Positions 1-5,218 are shown, counted from the first letter of the stretch. The stretch is 6,114 bases of DNA from JAJKJG01 sp036389455 (GCA_036389455.1 DASVPW010000182.1:1-6114); one strand, 5' to 3'. Translations and numbers: made by a program. The notes: a model not told the origin generated them from the sequence alone.

Positions 1-572
1 AGGAGGAGGACGCCGTAGAGGAGGGCCTCGGCGGTCGGCGGGCAGCCCGGCACGTAGATGTCGACCGGCACGACGCGGTCGCAGCCGCGCACCACCGCGT
101 AGGAGTAGTGGTAGTAGCCGCCGCCGTTGGCGCAGGAGCCCATGGAGATGACGTAGCGCGGCTCCGGCATCTGGTCGTAGACCTTGCGGAAGGCGGGCGC
201 CATCTTGTTCGTGAGGGTCCCGGCGACGATGATCACGTCGGATTGGCGCGGGCTCGCCCGCGGCGCGAAGCCGAAGCGCTCGGCGTCGTAGCGCGGCATC
301 GACATCTGCATCATCTCGACGGCGCAGCAGGCGAGCCCGAAGGTCATCCACATGAGCGAGCCGGTGCGCGCCCAGGTGATGAGGTCGTCCGCCGCCGTGA
401 CGAGGAAGCCCTTGTCCGAGAGCTCGTCGTTGAGCTCGAGGAAGTACGGATCGTCGGCGCCCACGAGCCGGCCCGTGTTCGGGTCGACGATGCCCCGCGG
501 CTGCGGCGCGACGAGCGTGCCGGGCACGAGGGTACCGGGTACGGCCGGGCGCGGCTCGGGCGTCAGTCCCAT
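1..572 (-). CDS. nuoB: NADH-quinone oxidoreductase subunit B (NuoB), 3' end cut off by window
   Basis: NuoB belongs to the peripheral Q-module of respiratory complex I. It carries the terminal [4Fe-4S] cluster N2, which passes electrons to quinone. I read 190 codons from an ATG at 572 to the window edge without a stop. The start MGLTPEPR, the stretch WARTGSLMWMTFGLACCAVE (residues 67-86) and the end IYVPGCPPTAEALLYGVLL are typical of alphaproteobacterial NuoB. The four N2 ligands are visible as the adjacent Cys82-Cys83, Cys147 (in MGSCANG) and Cys177 (in VPGCPP). Family members are about 190-200 residues, so only about a dozen codons are missing. The ATG lies inside the last codons of nuoA, a 10-base overlap that implies translational coupling. 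The N-terminal tail holds a tandem VPGTL repeat (residues 11-20). The identification is secure from motifs; the exact C-terminus is not visible. Confidence 0.97.
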   Translation of the reverse strand, partial: MGLTPEPRPAVPGTLVPGTLVAPQPRGIVDPNTGRLVGADDPYFLELNDELSDKGFLVTAADDLITWARTGSLMWMTFGLACCAVEMMQMSMPRYDAERFGFAPRASPRQSDVIIVAGTLTNKMAPAFRKVYDQMPEPRYVISMGSCANGGGYYHYSYAVVRGCDRVVPVDIYVPGCPPTAEALLYGVLL

Positions 573-925
573 TCGAGCGCCCCCTTCTTCCACTCGTAGG
601 CGAAGCCGACGGTCAGGACCCCCAGGAAGATCATCATCGACCAGAACCCGAACCAGCCGAGCTCCCCGAAGGTGACGGCCCAAGGGAACAGGAACGCCAC
701 CTCGAGGTCGAAGATGATGAACAGGATCGCGACAAGGTAGAAGCGCACGTCGAACTTCATGCGCGCGTCGTCGAAGGCGTTGAAGCCGCACTCGTAGGCC
801 GAGAGCTTCTCCGGGTCCGGGCTGCTGTAGGCGACGATGAACGGCGCGACGAGGAGCGCGAGCGCGATGACGAGCGCCACGCCGATGAAGATCACGAGGG
901 GCAGGTAGTCGGCGAGGAGGCTCAT
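563..925 (-). CDS. nuoA: NADH-quinone oxidoreductase subunit A (NuoA)
   Basis: NuoA is a small membrane subunit of complex I, next to the quinone-binding region. The 120-residue protein has three predicted helices: near residues 6-30, 60-82 and 88-110. It carries the family hallmark loop SAYECGFNAFDDARMKFDVRF, whose conserved Cys lies in the quinone-site loop, followed by FIIFDLEVAFLFPW. A longer reading starts at a GTG at 934. I prefer the ATG at 925 because an AGGTG Shine-Dalgarno-like motif sits 6 bases upstream of it, the GTG has no comparable site, and NuoA proteins usually begin close to the first helix. It is the first gene of the nuo operon as far as visible; the stop codon TGA (563-565) lies inside the start of nuoB. 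The length is normal for the family and nothing appears broken. Confidence 0.97.
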   Translation of the reverse strand: MSLLADYLPLVIFIGVALVIALALLVAPFIVAYSSPDPEKLSAYECGFNAFDDARMKFDVRFYLVAILFIIFDLEVAFLFPWAVTFGELGWFGFWSMMIFLGVLTVGFAYEWKKGALEWD

Positions 926-1030
926 GCGAGACACCTAACGGGCGCGGAACGCGGCGCGTTCCGGCCTTGACCATATGGGGTTTCGCCGCGATCCGCCCGA
1001 GGAAGTTGAACGGGGCAAAACGTCCCAACG

Positions 1031-1058
1031 CGCGCGCGACGCTTAGCCCACGCCCCCA
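1031..1058 (-). promoter_or_regulatory. Candidate nuo operon promoter
   Basis: Reading the minus strand, TTGTCA (1053-1058) and CTAAGC (1031-1036) are separated by 16 bases, resembling a weak sigma-70 promoter pointing at nuoA. This would leave a leader of roughly 100 bases. An alternative -10 is the CATATG palindrome core near 972-977, about 50 bases before the start codon, but it lacks a good -35. The assignment rests on weak consensus matches only. Confidence 0.22.
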
Positions 1059-1199
1059 GGCGTGACAAGCCTGATGCTGCCCTGCACAATCGCGTGGCGG
1101 CGCGGCGTGAGCGCGTCGGCGGAGAGTCGACTTCGAGACCGCTCTCCCCCTACCCTTCCGGCCCGGCGAATGCCGATTCGAGTCCTTGAGGAGGGCCGG

Positions 1200-1610
1200 A
1201 TGAGAACTGCCGCAACCGTCCTCGGGCTCGCCACCGTCGCGCTCTTCTCCCTGGTGCTCCCGCCCGCCGCCGCGCAGGCTCAAGGCGCCGACGTGGCCCG
1301 CCTCACCTGCGGGCAGCTTCTCGATGCGCGGGCCGGCGAGCCCGAGCGGCTCCTCCTCTGGCTGCACGGCTACTATGCCGGCGCCGCCCAGCGCGCGGTC
1401 CTCGAGCCGCGCCAGGCCGAGGAGGCGGTCGCCGCCATGCGCCAGGCCTGCGAGGGCGACCGCGCCCTGCCCCTCATCGGGGCGCGGGCGCGCGCGATCT
1501 TCTTGAGCGCCACCCCTCTCGCCGAGGTGAAGCCGGCGCAACCGGCGCCCAGCGCCGCCCCGCCTACGGGCGGGGCATTGGGCTCCGCCCGCCCGACGCC
1601 GGTGCGGTAG
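1200..1610 (+). CDS. Secreted HdeA/HdeB-like small protein
   Basis: This is a 136-residue exported protein resembling the HdeA/HdeB family, small periplasmic proteins that in enterobacteria act as acid-activated chaperones. Residues 1-27 form a clear signal peptide (MRT, hydrophobic stretch, then AAAQA with likely cleavage after Ala27). The mature part carries the family pattern: TCGQLL with Cys37, then LLLWLHGYYAG (residues 51-61), then a helix ending in Cys84. The two cysteines, 47 residues apart, match the single disulfide of the family. After about residue 108 there is a Pro/Ala-rich, probably disordered tail. The ATG at 1200 is chosen over an upstream in-frame ATG at 1062 because a strong GAGGAGGG site lies 4 bases before it and the signal peptide begins there. 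Alphaproteobacteria often have such proteins with unproven roles; a chaperone or acid-stress role is inference. It is divergent from nuoA and followed by a hairpin. Confidence 0.82.
   Translation: MRTAATVLGLATVALFSLVLPPAAAQAQGADVARLTCGQLLDARAGEPERLLLWLHGYYAGAAQRAVLEPRQAEEAVAAMRQACEGDRALPLIGARARAIFLSATPLAEVKPAQPAPSAAPPTGGALGSARPTPVR
1557..1576 (+). repeat. UNCG-capped GC hairpin in the 3' end of the HdeA-like gene
   Basis: A perfect inverted repeat has an 8-base stem, GCCCCGCC / GGCGGGGC, closing a TACG loop. In RNA this is C(UACG)G, a member of the unusually stable UNCG tetraloop class. It lies inside the codons of the Pro/Ala-rich tail, 32 bases before the stop codon. It could protect the 3' end of the mRNA or be a by-product of Pro/Gly codons in GC-rich DNA. 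Confidence 0.5.
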
Positions 1611-1611
1611 C

Positions 1612-1643
1612 GCGTCCACCTCTCCCGCCGAGGGAGTGGACGC
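1612..1643 (+). terminator. Hairpin after the HdeA-like gene, probable transcription end
   Basis: One base after the stop codon, GCGTCCA (1612-1618) pairs with TGGACGC (1637-1643). An inner CTCCC/GGGAG stem closes a GCCGA loop, with a 3-base bulge on the left arm. The fold is strong, but no T-run follows, so this may be a Rho-dependent or mRNA-stabilising 3' end rather than a classical intrinsic terminator. Confidence 0.45.
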
Positions 1644-1669
1644 CCGCGAAATCCCTCTGGCGCGGCGGC

Positions 1670-1697
1670 TTGCGGCGAGTCTAGGCTGGCGTATTGG
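1670..1697 (+). promoter_or_regulatory. Candidate promoter for the TMEM43-family gene
   Basis: TTGCGG (1670-1675) and TATTGG (1692-1697) are 16 bases apart. They sit 25 bases before the start codon, downstream of the preceding hairpin. The placement suits a short leader containing the Shine-Dalgarno AAGGGGGA (1709-1716). The consensus match is modest. Confidence 0.3.
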
Positions 1698-1721
1698 CCT
1701 GCCATTTCAAGGGGGAGCACG

Positions 1722-3035
1722 ATGGCGGACGACGACAACGACCGGAGCATCTTGGACACGCTGTCGGGCACCTTCGACTCTCCGGACTCGACGTCGGAGA
1801 CCACGTCGGAATCGTCCTCGGACACCAGCCTGGACGGCGACACCGTCACCGAGGTCACCGAGAAGAGCTGGCTCCAGCGCCTCATGGACGCGGTCGTCGG
1901 CGTGCTGATCGGGCTCGTCCTCGTCGTCGCAACCTGCGCCGGCCTGTTCTGGAACGAGGGCCGCGCCGTCCAGACCGCCCGCTCGCTCGCCGAGGGCGGG
2001 AGCCTCGTCGTGGACGTCGACGCCGCGCGGATCGATCCGGGGAACGAAGGCAAGCTCGTCCACGTCCAGGGCGAGCTCAAGGTCACGGCTCCCCTCGCCG
2101 ATCCGGACCTCCTGGTGCAGGCCCAAGGCGCCCGGCTCGTGCGCACGGTCGAGATGTACCAGTGGAAGGAGGACAAGCGCACCGAGACCCGCAAGAAGCT
2201 CGGCGGCGGCGAGGAGACGGTCACGACCTATTCCTACAGCCGCGTCTGGTCCGACCGGCGCAACGATTCGTCGAGCTTCCACAACCGGAGCGGCCACGAG
2301 AACCCGCAGATGCGCTACGCGAGGTTCGAGACCGAGGCGCGGGACGCGACGCTCGGCGCCTGGCGCCCGGGCCCGGCGGCGCTTCGCCATCTGCCCGCCC
2401 GGGAGGAGCTTCGCGTCGAGCCCGCCGCGGCCGAGGCCGCGCGCGCGAAGCTCGGCGGCACGCCGGTCCACGCCAGCGACGGCAGGCTCTACCTCGGGGC
2501 CGACCCGGGCAGCCCGCGCGTCGGCGACCTGCGCATCGCCTATCACGTCGCCCCGGCGGGCCCGGCGAGCTTCATCGGGCGCCAGGCCGGAGCCGACCTC
2601 GGGGAGTACCAGACCAAGGCCGGCGACAGGCTCCTCATGGCGTCCTCCGGTTTCGTGCCGGCGGCCGACATGGTCAAGCAGGCCGAGGACGAGAACCGGA
2701 TCATCACCTGGCTGCTCCGGGCGGTGTTCGCGGTCTTCCTGTGGTGCGGCTGGTACCTGATGATCCGGCCGATCGCGGTCGTCGGCGACCTCGTGCCGAT
2801 CATCGGCTCGATCCTCGATACCGGCGCCGGCATCGCCGCGTTCCTCCTCACCGTCGTGATCGCGCCGGCGGTCATCGCCATCGCCTGGCTATGGTACCGG
2901 CCGCTCGTCTCGCTCGGCGTGCTGGCGGGGGGCGCGGCGGTGGCGCTGGGGGTGCGCTATCTCGCGAGGAGCCGAGCCCGGACGCGGCCCGCGGCGGCGG
3001 CGGGTCCAGCGGCAGTGTCCTCGGCGTCTGCCTGA
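1722..3035 (+). CDS. TMEM43-family (LUMA-like) membrane protein
   Basis: This 437-residue protein is a bacterial member of the TMEM43 family. The human member is an inner nuclear membrane/ER protein linked to arrhythmogenic cardiomyopathy; the bacterial role is unknown to me. In order: an acidic Ser/Thr-rich cytoplasmic tail (1-48), helix 1 (about 54-77), a large extracytoplasmic domain (about 78-326), and a C-terminal cluster of three to four helices (about 327-348, 356-378, 380-391 and 393-413), ending in a basic then Ala-rich tail. Motifs I recognise from the family are VEMYQW (143-148), GHENP (191-195), VGDLR (267-271) and WLWYRPL (389-395). The human protein is about 400 residues; the extra length here is mostly the N-terminal tail. 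AAGGGGGA lies 5 bases before the ATG, supporting this start. The gene stands between hairpins and is probably transcribed alone. Family assignment is strong; a membrane-organisation or envelope role would be speculation. Confidence 0.9.
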   Translation: MADDDNDRSILDTLSGTFDSPDSTSETTSESSSDTSLDGDTVTEVTEKSWLQRLMDAVVGVLIGLVLVVATCAGLFWNEGRAVQTARSLAEGGSLVVDVDAARIDPGNEGKLVHVQGELKVTAPLADPDLLVQAQGARLVRTVEMYQWKEDKRTETRKKLGGGEETVTTYSYSRVWSDRRNDSSSFHNRSGHENPQMRYARFETEARDATLGAWRPGPAALRHLPAREELRVEPAAAEAARAKLGGTPVHASDGRLYLGADPGSPRVGDLRIAYHVAPAGPASFIGRQAGADLGEYQTKAGDRLLMASSGFVPAADMVKQAEDENRIITWLLRAVFAVFLWCGWYLMIRPIAVVGDLVPIIGSILDTGAGIAAFLLTVVIAPAVIAIAWLWYRPLVSLGVLAGGAAVALGVRYLARSRARTRPAAAAGPAAVSSASA

Positions 3036-3064
3036 GGGGCGGGCCGGCCGCAGCGGTCCGGAAC

Positions 3065-3087
3065 GCTTCGGCGACGGCCGAAGCTTT
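3065..3087 (+). terminator. Intrinsic-like terminator after the TMEM43-family gene
   Basis: A perfect 8-base stem, GCTTCGGC / GCCGAAGC (3065-3072 and 3077-3084), closes a GACG loop and is followed by TTT (3085-3087). It starts 30 bases after the stop codon. An outer pairing of GGCCGCA (3046-3052) with TGCGGCC (3087-3093) could extend the fold. The T-run is short but of a kind used in GC-rich genomes. It suggests the MFS gene downstream has its own promoter, which I could not identify. Confidence 0.55.
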
Positions 3088-3173
3088 GCGGCCCCGTTCG
3101 AATCGCCGATGCCGTAAGACCGTCGCAGCGGCGGCCCCGCCACCGGGGCTGCGCCGGACCGGAGATCGAGGAC

Positions 3174-4442
3174 ATGGCCGCCTTGCCCGAAACCGACGCG
3201 AGGGCGGCCCCCTTCTTCGGGCGGCGCGTCGTCTGGGCGGCGTTCGGGCTCGCGGCCCTCGGCTGGGGCGTCGGCTTCTACGGGCCGCCGGTCTATCTCC
3301 ATGCCGTCATCGCGCGCACGGGATGGTCGCTCGAGTTCGTCTCGGGCATGGTGACCGTCCACTTCGTCTTCGGCGCGCTCGTCGTCGCGAACCTTCCGGC
3401 CCTGTACGGGCGCTTCGGCCTGCCGGCGGTCACGAGCGTCGGCTCGCTGGCGCTGGCGGTCGGCGTCCTCGGCTGGTCCCTTGCGGCGCAACCATGGCAG
3501 CTCGGCCTTGCCGCGCTCCTGACGGGGGCCGGCTGGGTCACCATGGGGGCCGCCGCGCTGAACGCGATCGTCTCGCCCTGGTTCGTCCGGACGCGGTCGG
3601 CCGCCCTCTCGACGGCCTACAACGGCGCCAGCATCGGCGGCGTGGTCTTCTCGCCGCTCTGGGCCGCCCTCATCGCCAAGCTGTCTTTCCCCGCCGCCGC
3701 CGCGATCGTCGGCGTCGCGACGGTCTGCATCGTCTGGACGATGTCGGGCCTCGTCTTCTCGAGGACGCCGGGGGACCTCGGCCAATCGCCCGACGGCGAC
3801 GCGCCCGGAAGCCCCGCATCCCCGCTCGCGTCCACCGGCGCGCGTCCCCTCCCGGGACGGCTGCTGTGGCGCGACCGGACGTTCCTGACCCTCGCGGCGG
3901 GCATGGCGCTCGGCCTCTTCGCGCAGATCGGCCTCATCGCGCATCTGTATTCGGTGCTCGTCCCCGTCGTCGGCGGTCAGGTCGCAGGCTTCGCGATGGC
4001 GCTCGCCACCGCCTGCGCGATCGCCGGCCGGATCGTCGTCGGACGCGCCATGCCGGTCGGCGCCGCCCGCCGCCTCGTCAGCTGCCTCGCCTACGGCGTC
4101 CAACTCGCCGGCTCGCTCGTCCTCCTCGCGGCCGGCGGCAACGTGGCGCTGCTCGTCCTCGGGATCGTCCTGTTCGGATCGGGGATCGGGAACGCGACGT
4201 CCCTGCCTCCGCTCATCGCCCAGCAGGAGTTCGCGAAGGAGGACGTCCAGCGCGTCGTCTCGACGGTCGTGGCAACCGGGCAAGCGACCTACGCCTTCGC
4301 GCCGGCGGCGTTCGGTCTCCTTCGCGTCTTCGCTCCCGAAGCCCTCGCTCTCGCGCCGGACAGCGTGGCCCCGCTGTTCGCCGCCGCGGCCGTCATCCAA
4401 GCCCTGGCGATCCTGATGTTCCTGCTCGGACGGAACCCCTGA
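3174..4442 (+). CDS. Major facilitator superfamily transporter, substrate unknown
   Basis: This is a 422-residue inner-membrane secondary transporter with twelve predicted helices. The N-terminal six lie at about 19-43, 54-73, 85-105, 108-131, 147-167 and 173-195. A cytoplasmic loop rich in Pro, Gly, Ser and Asp follows (196-235). The C-terminal six lie at about 236-258, 267-290, 302-320, 323-343, 358-385 and 398-417. The segment SPWFVRTRSAALSTAYNGAS (134-153) continuing GGVVFSP resembles the helix 4-5 region of the oxalate/formate and monocarboxylate branch of MFS. An organic anion substrate is therefore possible but unproven. The ATG at 3174 has GGAG 9 bases upstream, and the protein begins shortly before helix 1. 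It follows the TMEM43-family gene in the same orientation after 138 bases containing a terminator-like hairpin, so a shared operon is unlikely. It converges on tRNA-Asp. Length and topology are complete. Confidence 0.9.
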   Translation: MAALPETDARAAPFFGRRVVWAAFGLAALGWGVGFYGPPVYLHAVIARTGWSLEFVSGMVTVHFVFGALVVANLPALYGRFGLPAVTSVGSLALAVGVLGWSLAAQPWQLGLAALLTGAGWVTMGAAALNAIVSPWFVRTRSAALSTAYNGASIGGVVFSPLWAALIAKLSFPAAAAIVGVATVCIVWTMSGLVFSRTPGDLGQSPDGDAPGSPASPLASTGARPLPGRLLWRDRTFLTLAAGMALGLFAQIGLIAHLYSVLVPVVGGQVAGFAMALATACAIAGRIVVGRAMPVGAARRLVSCLAYGVQLAGSLVLLAAGGNVALLVLGIVLFGSGIGNATSLPPLIAQQEFAKEDVQRVVSTVVATGQATYAFAPAAFGLLRVFAPEALALAPDSVAPLFAAAAVIQALAILMFLLGRNP

Positions 4443-4448
4443 GGCCGA

Positions 4449-4469
4449 CGAGAGAACCATAGGCTCTCG
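4449..4469. terminator. Hairpin between convergent MFS gene and tRNA-Asp
   Basis: CGAGAG (4449-4454) pairs with CTCTCG (4464-4469) around a 9-base loop, midway between the MFS stop codon and the tRNA-Asp 3' end. It could stop transcription from both sides. No clear T-run follows on either strand, so its strength as an intrinsic terminator is doubtful. Confidence 0.35.
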
Positions 4470-4507
4470 CCAGATGCCGAAAGACCAACTGTGTCAAGGG
4501 CTTGAAG

Positions 4508-4584
4508 TGGCGCGGGCGACGGGGCTCGAACCCGCGACCTCCGGCGTGACAGGCCGGCACTCTAACCAACTGAGCTACGCCCGC
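4508..4584 (-). tRNA. tRNA-Asp (anticodon GTC)
   Basis: Read on the minus strand, a full 77-nucleotide cloverleaf folds. The acceptor stem is GCGGGCG/CGCCCGC with discriminator G and encoded CCA (4508-4510). The D arm is GCTC/GAGT, with AGTTGGTTA as loop. The anticodon stem CCGGC/GCCGG closes CTGTCAC, giving anticodon GTC (4548-4550). The T arm is GCGGG/CCCGT with loop TTCGAGC. G at the discriminator position is an aspartate identity element. It decodes the GAC and GAU codons. It has its own promoter upstream and a hairpin downstream. Confidence 0.98.
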
Positions 4585-4617
4585 GCGATCGTCGCCGGCG
4601 AGCGGCGATGTGCCGGT

Positions 4618-4646
4618 GACTTAAGAGCGGGCCTTTGGAGTGTCAA
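4618..4646 (-). promoter_or_regulatory. Promoter of tRNA-Asp
   Basis: On the minus strand a perfect TTGACA -35 (4641-4646) is followed after 17 bases by TAAGTC (4618-4623), or after 16 by TTAAGT. The -10 ends 33 bases before the mature tRNA, allowing a leader of roughly 25-30 bases for RNase P removal. It lies directly after the stop codon of the small membrane protein gene, so tRNA-Asp can be transcribed independently of it. Confidence 0.65.
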
Positions 4647-4661
4647 GCACGCCGGGCGCGG

Positions 4662-4874
4662 TCAGGCCGGCGGCTTCTCGTCGTCCCACCGGGCCGTCGC
4701 CAGGACCGCGAGCGGCCACGCGAGCACGAGGATCGTGAAGAACATCGCGAGGAACACCAGCAGGCTCGCCGCCGGCCACCGGGCTTCCACGAAAAGGCCG
4801 ATCTGCCACGCGATCGCGTTGCCGACGACAACGAAGAAGACGTAGACGCCCATCAGGATGATGCCGCTGTTCAT
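4662..4874 (-). CDS. Small two-helix membrane protein, function unknown
   Basis: This is a 70-residue protein that I cannot assign to a named family. It has two hydrophobic helices (about residues 5-28 and 35-60) joined by a short turn containing Glu30, Arg32 and Pro34. It ends in a short polar tail (ARWDDEKPPA), so both ends probably face the same side of the inner membrane. GGAGG lies 10 bases before the ATG at 4874, supporting this start, and the amino acid pattern is that of a real membrane protein, unlike the Arg/Pro-rich shadow frames around it. It sits between tRNA-Val and tRNA-Asp on the same strand. A 21-codon ORF overlaps its start codon as ATGA. No obvious promoter precedes it, so it may be transcribed by readthrough from tRNA-Val. 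Confidence 0.72.
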   Translation of the reverse strand: MNSGIILMGVYVFFVVVGNAIAWQIGLFVEARWPAASLLVFLAMFFTILVLAWPLAVLATARWDDEKPPA

Positions 4875-4936
4875 GGGGCCCCGTCCTCCGTCTGCGCCGA
4901 ACCGCAGCAGGGCAGCAGGACGCCGGCCTTCCGCAT
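4871..4936 (-). CDS. Possible 21-residue leader ORF overlapping the membrane protein start
   Basis: From an ATG at 4936 the minus strand reads MRKAGVLLPCCGSAQTEDGAP and stops at a TGA (4871-4873). That TGA shares the sequence ATGA with the start of the 70-residue protein. Such an arrangement is typical of translational coupling, and the downstream gene's GGAGG lies within this ORF. No good ribosome binding site precedes the ATG and the composition is not distinctive, so it may be chance. Confidence 0.2.
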   Translation of the reverse strand: MRKAGVLLPCCGSAQTEDGAP

Positions 4937-4959
4937 CGTCAACCGGTCATAAAGGCCAA

Positions 4960-4977
4960 GGCGCCGCCTGCTGCGCC
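4960..4977 (-). terminator. Weak hairpin downstream of tRNA-Val
   Basis: GGCGC / GCGCC arms (4960-4964 and 4973-4977) enclose an 8-base loop, about 50 bases beyond the tRNA-Val 3' end. On the minus strand they are followed by a T-rich stretch ending in CCTTTATG. This could end part of the tRNA-Val transcript. The stem is short, so the call is tentative. Confidence 0.22.
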
Positions 4978-5025
4978 ACCCTGACGCGGGGGGCGCGCGG
5001 CACAAACGATGGTCCGAGGGTGCGC

Positions 5026-5101
5026 TGGTGGGCGGTGACGGGCTCGAACCGCCGACACTCGGTGTGTAAAACCGATGCTCTACCGACTGAGCTAACCGCC
5101 C
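5026..5101 (-). tRNA. tRNA-Val (anticodon TAC)
   Basis: A 76-nucleotide cloverleaf reads on the minus strand. The acceptor stem is GGGCGGT/ACCGCCC with discriminator A and encoded CCA (5026-5028). The D arm is GCTC/GAGC with loop AGTCGGTA. The anticodon stem TCGGT/ACCGA closes TTTACAC, giving anticodon TAC. The T arm is GGCGG/CCGTC with loop TTCGAGC. Anticodon UAC reads GUA and, when U34 is modified, other valine codons. All stems pair, with one G-U in the T arm. Confidence 0.98.
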
Positions 5102-5110
5102 CTGCCCTTC

Positions 5111-5139
5111 CAGATAAAAAGATAACCCCGGCGGCGCAA
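5111..5139 (-). promoter_or_regulatory. Promoter of tRNA-Val
   Basis: On the minus strand TTGCGC (5134-5139) is followed after exactly 17 bases by TATCTG (5111-5116), preceded by an AT-rich run that stands out in this GC-rich region. Only 9 bases separate the -10 from the mature tRNA, so the 5' leader would be just a few bases. It lies just after the lon terminator. Confidence 0.5.
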
Positions 5140-5189
5140 GCATTCGGCCGGAGAGCCGGCCTCACCAGCCCCTTCGCGTCACCGCATGC

Positions 5190-5218
5190 AAAAGGCCCCC
5201 GGGCGGACCGGGGGCCTT
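5190..5218 (-). terminator. Intrinsic terminator of lon
   Basis: On the minus strand an 11-base perfect stem, AAGGCCCCCGG / CCGGGGGCCTT, closes a TCCGC loop and runs into TTTT (5190-5193). It starts 26 bases after the lon stop codon. A smaller hairpin, GGCTTC/GAAGCC (5222-5239), lies between the stop codon and this stem. This is the best terminator in the window, and it shows that lon transcription ends here without a downstream partner gene. Confidence 0.92.

Noticed and set aside
926..934. GTG start for NuoA at 934
   Set aside because: It adds only three residues (MSR) and has no Shine-Dalgarno. The ATG at 925 has AGGTG at proper spacing.
1121..1147. GGAGAG/CTCTCC inverted repeat upstream of the HdeA-like gene
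   Set aside because: The stem is six bases with a 15-base loop, no T-run and no link to a recognised element. It is too weak to call a regulatory site.
1062..1199. N-terminal extension of the HdeA-like protein from an ATG at 1062
   Set aside because: The extension would bury the signal peptide 46 residues inside, and its composition is unlike a leader. The ATG at 1200 has a strong Shine-Dalgarno.
1707..2546. A 279-codon minus-strand frame opposite the TMEM43-family gene
   Set aside because: No ribosome binding site or recognisable motif was seen, and the composition is that of an antisense high-GC frame.
2889..4460. A 523-codon minus-strand open frame antisense to the MFS gene
   Set aside because: The translation is Arg/Glu/Asp-rich, with no hydrophobic core or motif. 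It mirrors the MFS codons and is best explained as an antisense shadow.
1694..4462. A 922-codon open frame on the plus strand spanning the TMEM43 and MFS genes
   Set aside because: Its product is Arg/Pro/Gly-rich low complexity without domains, and it runs straight through an intergenic region. It is a shadow of two clear genes in another frame, as expected in DNA with very high GC at third positions.
4508..4584. Attachment site at the tRNA-Asp 3' end
   Set aside because: By eye, no direct repeat of the tRNA 3' sequence was found on the far side of the plus-strand block, and there is no integrase in the window.
4474..4845. Plus-strand open frame running across tRNA-Asp
   Set aside because: It reads through the antisense of a functional tRNA and of the small membrane protein. 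The translation includes the familiar false ARATGLEPATSGVTG peptide produced by antisense tRNA genes.
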